Of a stretch of DNA of 64,000 bases, positions 57,261 to 64,000 are shown one piece after another (position 1 is the stretch's first letter; every line of letters begins with the position of its first letter). Both the position numbers and the translations under genes were made by a program. The notes beneath the pieces were generated by a model. It saw only the letters and a list, made by a program, of their open reading frames with translations. It had not been told where the DNA came from and made no database searches. The DNA comes from Gymnothorax reevesii (Eukaryota; Chordata; Actinopteri; Anguilliformes; Muraenidae): NCBI GenBank assembly GCA_029721435.1, contig CM056576.1, positions 121,323,166 through 121,387,165 of the forward strand. The letters are read 5' to 3'.

Positions 57261-60200
57261 AGGGGACCTAATATGCTATTTTTCCAAGTTTATATTTTGG
57301 TCTTTGACTCCCCTAGAGTATTCCTGATCGCGCAAAGTAAAAACAGGGTTCTTATTTCGCTCGTACTGCCATTCTCAAAAAACCATGGTAGTTTTACATT
57401 GCCCCCACTGCCCGTGTGCCCACTTTCTTCTGACTGGCCAGCTCTGTGGAGGGCGGATCTAGGCGGGATGATGCAGTGTCACAGTGAAACGTGACGTGAG
57501 CCGCGTCTGCCATCTGAGCTAAGGAATCAGCAGGGAAATTCTGCTATAAAACGTAGTACATGTGTATAGATCTAATTAAATTAACTTGTCGTATTAAACG
57601 CAACGGTGAAAGTGGAGGATGCAGTGCGAAAGTCTGGCAGCTCAAGCACGAATTTGCAATCGGCTACAGTTTGCTACGGCAACAGTTGGTGAGTACAGCG
57701 ATTTTACTACTCCTAGCTTGGACGCAGGGGAAGCTAGAATCCACCCCATATAGACACATTTGTAGAACGGGTCGACATGCGCAAATGTAGACCGGAGACC
57801 GAAGAAATCCGGTGGGTCTGAGTTTAGAGGGAAACATGGAGAGTGAGGGGCAGCTAAAAGTGGACCAACAGCTTATGGACTGCTTCGGTGTGTATTAGGA
57901 CCTGCTGGGTCATGTGGATAGCTGTGGTGTGTTGTTAGCGTGGACAAACGAACAGCTTCCACGCTGGTATATGACGGAGGGACGAAAGCTCCAAGCTAAA
58001 CGGCCTTATCTGAAATTGCGCGTGGTAATGGTTTACTTATTGCTTCGGAATGACCAGCTTTTCCTCGTGGGAAATGGGCGCACTATGGATAGCGTGCAAA
58101 AGTTAGACAGAGCTCCGGCTATGTCATGAACATAATACAGGTTTTTACAGACCGTAAGTTCCGTCTGCGTGAACCGTTGCTTATGTGGAGCAAGCAAATC
58201 AATCACTTTTACAGGAAAGAATTTAATATTCAATCGATGGAAATGCAGCGTTTGTTATACTGAACACGTTAGCCTGTGCGCTTCCTTATTGCTTTTACTG
58301 GTAGTATCAGACAGCTTGCCCAGCCATTGGAGATGTATCAGGCTTACCCCGGTTATGGATAAGTGAAGCGATCGTTTCATAAGCACCCAAAAACGCACCC
58401 CAAGCTCTGCAAAATCTACGTCTGGTCTAACTGCAGCCCAACTCGGCAGACACATACAGCACTTCTCCGGTTAGCTTCAACTGTAGTGGCTACAATCAGG
58501 CAACGTTATGATGAAACTGCCACATTGATGCTTACCCAAGAAACACTAGCATACCAATCATAATTGCTGCATATAAGTTAAGCAGGAGCAATTTTAATTA
58601 GCAAAGCATGCAAACTAACATGCAGTAACTGATAAGCGGTCATGACTTTGAATGTAACCTGTCGCGCAATTATTCATTTCGTGTCAGGTGTGAAAGCTGC
58701 TTAACGAGCCTATAACGCCTGGATTTGTGTCTTTGCATTGACTTTGAATATAGCTAATCTGTCGGGCGAAAAATTTGTTTCGCGTCCGGTGTGAAAGGTG
58801 CTTGACAACGTGTATTCACGTCTTTGCATTGGCTTTGAATGTAGGCTAATCTGTCCTGCGAAAAATTTGTTTTGTGTCTGATGTAAAAGCAGCTTTATGA
58901 ATAGTATGCGACCGCTAGAGAGAGCTCGGTTAGGTTATGAACATAATACAGGTTTTGCAGACTGTAAGTTCCGTTAGCGCGGGCAAGTTGCTTATGTGGA
59001 GCTAGCGAAATGATCACTCCTACAGGAAAGAATTACCTATTTAGTCTCCGCCTTTTTTGGCTTTTTATTAGCCAGAACAATTTCTAAAGGGGGATGAAAT
59101 TATGTCAAGGTAGTGCAGAGAAATCATTTGTAAACCGGCTGAGCTTCTGCGTTTCGCATTGCTTTCATGGTAGCAATATACTGCATATACGTTAACAAGG
59201 AGCATTTTTAATTAGCACGACACTCAAACTAACATGCAGTAGCTGGTAACCGAGCGGTCATAACCACAGAGACAAACCCTTGCAATACAGATTTTACAGA
59301 CAGCAAGTTCTGTTACTGTGAACAGTTGTACCAAGCATCCAAATCACAAACAAGTACAAAAAGTTAGCTTAAAATGAGATTTGAAGCTAAAAAACACAGC
59401 TAACTACATACATTCTGTAGAATTCCCCCTGATATCACTCTTGCATAATTAGGACATAAACATTAGCAACAGTAACTTGGCTACATTAGCCGCTGTGCTA
59501 CAGCCACAACTGGCTATCACATCAGGTAGGCTTATACAGTAAAAGCAACTTACAGCTTCTGTGCCCGTGAGTCATGGACAGTCGCGACAGATACAGGCTT
59601 TATCTTAAGATATTTTACAAAGCCTGAGTTTGAGGCCAGTTGTTAGTACTAACTATCGCTAGCGGTCCTGCTCGTCACCCGTAACACGTTAGCTTCACTT
59701 AATAATTTGCTGTTGTATGGTTACTTACAGCTTTTGGCTCCAAGCGCTTGGTCAATGCCACTGCTTCAGGTTTGAGATGCAGCTGAAATGTTTATCCTGT
59801 GTTGGATTATCCTTTATTGACGAAGTTGTCTCTGGTGAAATGCTGAGCATAAACAGCTTTGGCCGTGGCTGTATGTTGCCAGCAAACCAAAAAGCTACCC
59901 ACTGATTTCTGGTGGCGTCCTCTTTTGAAAGAGAAATATTAGTTTTTTTTTGCGTCCAAAAGTAAACGGGCAAGTAGCTTTGGGAGAGATACTGACAAAA
60001 TTGCACCTCAAATGATCTGCAGTTCTTATTTAGTATTTCCGAAAGTGTAGACGCTACTAAGGCATAGTATGATCTGCCATTGTTAGTGCCAATAGTTTCC
60101 GGTGTGAGCAGGTCCAGCGCCGTGATTGGCTCTGGCTAGGTCTGTACTAATTGGATGTCACAACCTGACATCAGGTTTTATCCAGATCTCGTGAAGATCT

Positions 60201-60369
60201 CAGGAGGAGCTGTTCAGAGAAGAAATCGTGCTCACGAAATCACGTTCTTGGATTACGGCAAAATCCCTGTATCTTATGTTTAGAAACTTTTCAGAGGTTG
60301 AGCATGGATAGCTAACATTATAACATTACTAATATGTATCAAAAGAAGGATCAGCATGTTAGGTCCCCT
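57261..60369. mobile_element. 3.1-kb TTAA-flanked element
   Basis: The ends are AGGGGACCTAATATGC and, inverted, AGGGGACCTAACATGC (15 of 16). Both sides carry TTAA (57257-57260 and 60370-60373), and excision with one TTAA restores the host Tc1. TTAA duplication with TTAAAGG ends matches the T2/TTAAAGGRR group known from frogs and similar fish repeats, and is shared with the piggyBac class. No frame longer than 84 codons is present and no transposase is recognisable, so this copy is non-autonomous despite its size. The interior has repeated segments, listed separately. Confidence 0.92.
58108..59330. repeat. Internal duplications of the TTAA element
   Basis: Block A: 58108-58240 and 58919-59045 share ATGAACATAATACAGGTTTT, GTAAGTTCCGT, TTATGTGGAGC and TACAGGAAAGAATT; part of it recurs at 59284-59330. 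Block B: 58575-58647 and 59187-59265 share TTTTAATTAGCA, AAACTAACATGCAGTA and GCGGTCAT. Between lie 2.7 tandem units of 91-96 bp beginning at 58646, 58742 and 58833 (CTTTGAAT.TA, AATCTGTC, GTGTGAAAG). Similarity is about 75-85% by eye. Confidence 0.85.
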
Positions 60370-60830
60370 TTAATAATATTGTGGACCATAAAGGACAAAA
60401 TCTCCAAATTCTTTGCAATTTTTAGTTGAAAATGTTAAATTGTTGAACTATTTACCCACGCAGTCTTTTACAGAGTCATTAAGCCCTCACCATATTTACT
60501 TATCAAATACTTTTTATACCCAATCATCTTACTGACCTGTTGCTAAATAATCTAATGAGCAATGAGATGTTCTGCCCGTTGTTTTTTTTTTTTTGAGCAT
60601 CATGCAACTCTTCCAGCCTTTTATTGTCCTGTCCCAACTTTTTAAAAACATGCTGCTGTCATCAAATTCAAAATGAGCAAACATTTTTCAAAAAACAATA
60701 AAATTTATCAGCTTCAACGTTTGATACGTTGTCTTTGTCCTATTTTCAATTAAATAGAATAATGCGAATCCCTGCATTATGTTTTATCTACATTTGAAAA
60801 ATGTTCCAACCTTTTAGAAATGGGGTTGTA

Positions 60831-61834
60831 TTTTTATTGATACAGCAACACTACTGTTGTGGTAGTATTGGCAACCCCACCCACCACCCCTACCCCCACC
60901 CCCCAACCAGGCCTTAGGCATTTGGTCATTGTTGTTTCAGCATCATGGGCACTTAATTTAATGACCATGCTGCATCAGAAGCTATTGTTTAGTTTGTCGG
61001 TTATGATGATTGAAGGTCTGCATTGACTACTCATATTGTAAGCTAAATTGCATCTCTGCCATTGGAGCTTAATTTCACTACTCCGCAAGCATTTCACCTA
61101 AGACACTAGATTGCTCGTTTCAGGGCTCAAAATATTAAGGTTTCCTTTCCCGAAAAAAGAGAAGAGAATCAGATGGTCTAGGTCCAAAATTCACTGTCTG
61201 CCACTGTGGTGCAGAAGCTGTGGTGGCTCATTCAACTTCACTTCTCAGTATCCATGAATAGCCTGTGATAAGGAGGGAGTGACCAGAACAGTAGCTCAGT
61301 CTTGCCTGTGTTGACAGAGAGATAAGAGTGAGGTACACTGAGGTAGAAGCCAGGTGCAGGTGCCCAAACTCTGGTTAGCATCAAGTCTTTTTTTTTTTTT
61401 TTGACATCATGACACTATGCGAAAGTGTTCAGTTGGACCAACAAAGCCAAAGGCATTATAATAGCTTTTCAATACACAATTTCTCTTTTCCTATGCCCCA
61501 CTTTGCTTGGTTGATACTCAAGACAATTTGATGAATAATCGAGATAAATATGCAGTCTGTAATGATTAAGAAATTATTCATGACTTAGAGTTAACTTGGC
61601 CATAATAATAAGATTGTAAGGATAATAAATATCTGAATAATTTATAATCGAAACATAATTAACATGATTCAAAATCAAAACTGCCTCAGAATTCCATCCA
61701 CAGTGGCAACATTTTTTCCCCAGCAGTGATTACGGAAGATATGATGGAAAAATATGACACTTATTTTAAAACAGTACTTGATTTAATTTAAAGCATCACC
61801 AAGCAAAGATTTAACAAAGAAATCCTATTGGCAT
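60831..61834. other. Unique noncoding DNA
   Basis: A C-rich tract lies at 60876-60905 and a T-run at 61388-61402. No gene or repeat family is recognised. Confidence 0.4.
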
Positions 61835-62126
61835 CCCCCTAAACGTATCCCGAACCCTAACCTCAATCTTAAAGATAACCCTAATCCTAACCCACACACA
61901 CCCCCAAAACAGCCAAACCTTTAACCTTAATTTATGGTCTTACCTTAATGTAGAGCCTAATTTTAATAGGTAACCTTAAACCAAACCATAATTCCAAGTG
62001 CAACCCTATACCTAAACCTAGCCCTAAGCCCAGATTTAAGATTTGTACCCATGGTACCCACAACGCATGGTTTCTCAGACTTTACTATCTTTGTGAGGTA
62101 TTTTGGTCCCCAGCGTGATATATAAA
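61835..62126. repeat. Telomere-like CCTAA block
   Basis: Degenerate AACCCTAA/AACCTTAA units (61845-62030) are followed by TGGTTTCTCAGACTTTACTA and TTTTGGTCCCCAGCGTGATA. It is the same dispersed repeat type as 27414-27665, in the opposite orientation, and diverged. It is not a true telomere. Confidence 0.7.
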
Positions 62127-64000
62127 CAAAACAAAAAAAACCACACGCACACATATGCCCAATGTGCAACTCCAGTTTGGGGGCATTTACAAATTGAGAG
62201 AGTAAAAGTTGAATTGCAGTATGTTTTATATGTGGACCCCTCATATAAAACAAAAAACAAAAGGGACCAAAGAGACCAAAACAAAAAAACAATTCAACTA
62301 TTCCATGAATTGTTCTGTGTTTTTTCGCTTATTTTTTTAATTTAACAGCAAGTACATGAAAGGACTGCAATTGATATCAAGTATGGCATTCGCATTTAAT
62401 ATTTGCTGCAGTGCCAAAAAACTGCCACTACCAGGGAAGCTGGCCATGATTAGAGGAATTCTCTCCCCTTTATTTTAAAAAATCCTAAGACCCTGGATTG
62501 TTTTAAAAAGTCTCATTACTTAGGAATTTTAAGATATATCTTTTTGTAAAATAGCTTTTATGTTATTCAGCCATTTAACATACATAAAGACTATTAGACA
62601 TGTGACAGGTGAAGTACATACTCACATTCATATGTAAACGTTGAAACGCCACTAATAAATGCCAAAAACTTTAAAACAAAATATTGCACATAATTATAAG
62701 AACTTATCATGTGACAGATCCATCCCTTTGGGGACTGTGGTCTCTATAGCTCATACTATGTCCTTACTGTCATGATGGTAATAGAAGAAGTTACAAATTA
62801 GTTCCTAAAATTATTGAGTCACCATTGAGTACTCTGTTTCCTCTGCCAGAGGGTAAAAGCTTAAACTCAGAGGAGAGGGCTTGAAATGGACGAAACATGC
62901 ACTGCATAACTTCAGACAGAAGAGCAGAGCACGGGAAGAAGAGGGCAACCCAGCACATCATTCGTTTCCATTACAAATGTCATAGGCGTTCACTCACCTA
63001 TATTTATTGCAGGTTGCTTCCTCTCCATAATACAAAGTGTATATCTCGATAGGCGATCCAGGATCATAATAATCCACAAAGCTTGGTTTTCAAAAATCGT
63101 TAGCAATTAGGCTTCAAGCAAAGCTGTTTGAATTTTTGAAATATTTCCTGTTTATCTTTAAATGACGTTTCTGAAGGTAACAGGTGGACACAAGGCAAAT
63201 CACGCTGAAGATCACGCATCAAGTTTCTTCATTGTGTGCCCACCTTACCTTATCCTGGAGATTCATTAATTAATACTTTGTTGCTAAAAAGCTTACTAAA
63301 CATTACCAGTGATTTTCCTTAAAAGCCAGAGCTTATTTGCTGTACTTGCTTGACTGACTGACTCAAGGTAATCTCATTATTTCCACGGTAGTGGAAATTT
63401 CTGCTCATTTGCATTATCACAGAGTAATGTGTACATATTCGCCCTTTTTTTTACTTGTCATACTAAGTTACACCAAGAGCAATCAAATTACTGTCTGAGT
63501 TTGCTTTTCCAGAAAGCATGTGAGATATTTTGGAGTGGCTACCTGCGCATTAGCAATTTAGCATCATGCTCAGAGCGGTGCTGGACATAACTAGGACATT
63601 TAAATATGGTGTTGAGAGGTTCAAATTGTAAATATCAGCCATTGGTTTATTTTTCCATCTATAAATAAACCATCTGTCATTTTGTACAATGACTTTACTG
63701 AAGCAAAGGGAAACAGCATGCTCTTTTTTATTTTTTTAAAGAGTGGATTGTATTTTTTTTTTTAAGGCTCTGAGAAAAAACAAATTTTTTGCCAACACGA
63801 AAGAACAGGCAGCCGATATCTCAATTCGGTAAAAATATGATTTAGGCAATTCTGCTATGAGGCTGACAATATGCATATATCTATTTATTTATTACTGACA
63901 TTTCATGTATCTAGATTGTTGAAACTAAATATCAGGTGCTGGACTATGGTTAAGACTTCTGGCAGTGACGGTGTACTTCAAAACAGCATTGAACCATATT
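62127..64000. other. Unique noncoding DNA to the window end
   Basis: No gene or repeat is recognised. The part at 63240-63430 (TTAATTAATACTTTGTTGC, TAAAAGCCAGAGCTTATTTG, TGCTCATTTGCATTATCAC, an octamer-like site) could be conserved noncoding DNA. T-runs lie at 63724-63766. Confidence 0.35.

Larger units (their letters stand above)
56162..60828 (-). mobile_element. Tc1-like transposon (CAACCCCATTTTC ends) split by a TTAA element
   Basis: The left end CAACCCCATTTTCAAAAAGT (56162) and the inverse of the right end, CAACCCCATTTCTAAAAGGT (to 60828), match well. TA follows the right end; the left flank reads TT, a probable mutation. Removing the 3.1-kb insert and one TTAA leaves about 1.55 kb, normal for the class. 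The fragments at 18610 and perhaps 19639 belong near this family. Confidence 0.9.

Noticed and set aside
57560..58563. Several 65-76-codon frames inside the TTAA element as a transposase
   Set aside because: They show no DDE-type or other domain, lie in different frames, and the duplicated blocks break any continuous reading.
61835..62126. True or fused telomere
   Set aside because: Units are degenerate and bordered by sequence typical of a dispersed fish repeat that also occurs at 27414.

Overview
The window is AT-rich vertebrate DNA, almost certainly from a ray-finned fish. The evidence is the repeat content: several Tc1-like families with TA target duplications, hAT-type miniature elements with 8-bp duplications, a fish-type tRNA-related SINE ending in (TGGA)n, a CR1/L2-type LINE tail, a TTAA-flanked element of a common fish/frog type, a Gypsy-like LTR pair, and telomere-like GGTTAG repeat blocks. 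Species cannot be fixed from this. I see no cellular protein-coding gene, no true tRNA or rRNA, and nothing bacterial. The only coding-like sequence is transposase and reverse-transcriptase remnants. The window therefore reads as an intergenic gene desert or a very large intron.

Layout. 1-1.9 kb: unique sequence. 1.9-7.7 kb: a dense nest. A decayed Tc1/mariner element (1892-3294) holds a hAT MITE (2407-2642). It is followed by a CT/TA microsatellite, a second Tc1 element (3338-5936) that carries a 1-kb insertion, a third Tc1-like element (5978-7384) and a palindromic MITE (7441-7691). 7.7-17 kb: mostly unique, with stretches (about 10.1-11.1 kb) that resemble conserved noncoding DNA. 17-22.2 kb: SINE pieces, a hAT MITE (18056-18357), Tc1 fragments, an AGGTCA-rich repeat and a truncated Tc1. 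22-30 kb: unique DNA with microsatellites, hairpins and a GGTTAG block. 30.5-37 kb: a full-length Tc1 (30488-32085), a 5'-truncated LINE (32453-33078), and the best-preserved element in the window (35462-36962): perfect 28-bp inverted repeats, TA duplication, and a 337-codon DD34E transposase frame broken by only two TGA codons. 37-44 kb: mostly unique, with candidate conserved noncoding DNA, a piggyBac-like remnant, a 154-bp-period duplication, a 31-bp GC-rich minisatellite and a long GC hairpin. 44.7-46.4 kb: an internally deleted LTR retrotransposon. 46.8-47.2 kb: a complete SINE with a 13-bp target duplication. 47-56 kb: mostly unique, including the most gene-regulatory-looking stretch (about 51.9-54.4 kb), plus an old SINE split by a hAT MITE. 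56.2-60.8 kb: a Tc1 element split by a 3.1-kb TTAA element that has internal duplications. 61.8-62.1 kb: a second telomere-like block. 62.1-64 kb: unique.

The genes do not act together; each transposase family is independent. Nesting gives relative ages: the ACACC-end Tc1, the AACCCCA-end Tc1 copies and the old SINE came first, the MITEs and the TTAA element inserted into them, and the 35.5-kb element looks youngest. Conserved-noncoding calls rest on composition and lack of repeats only and need alignment to other fishes.
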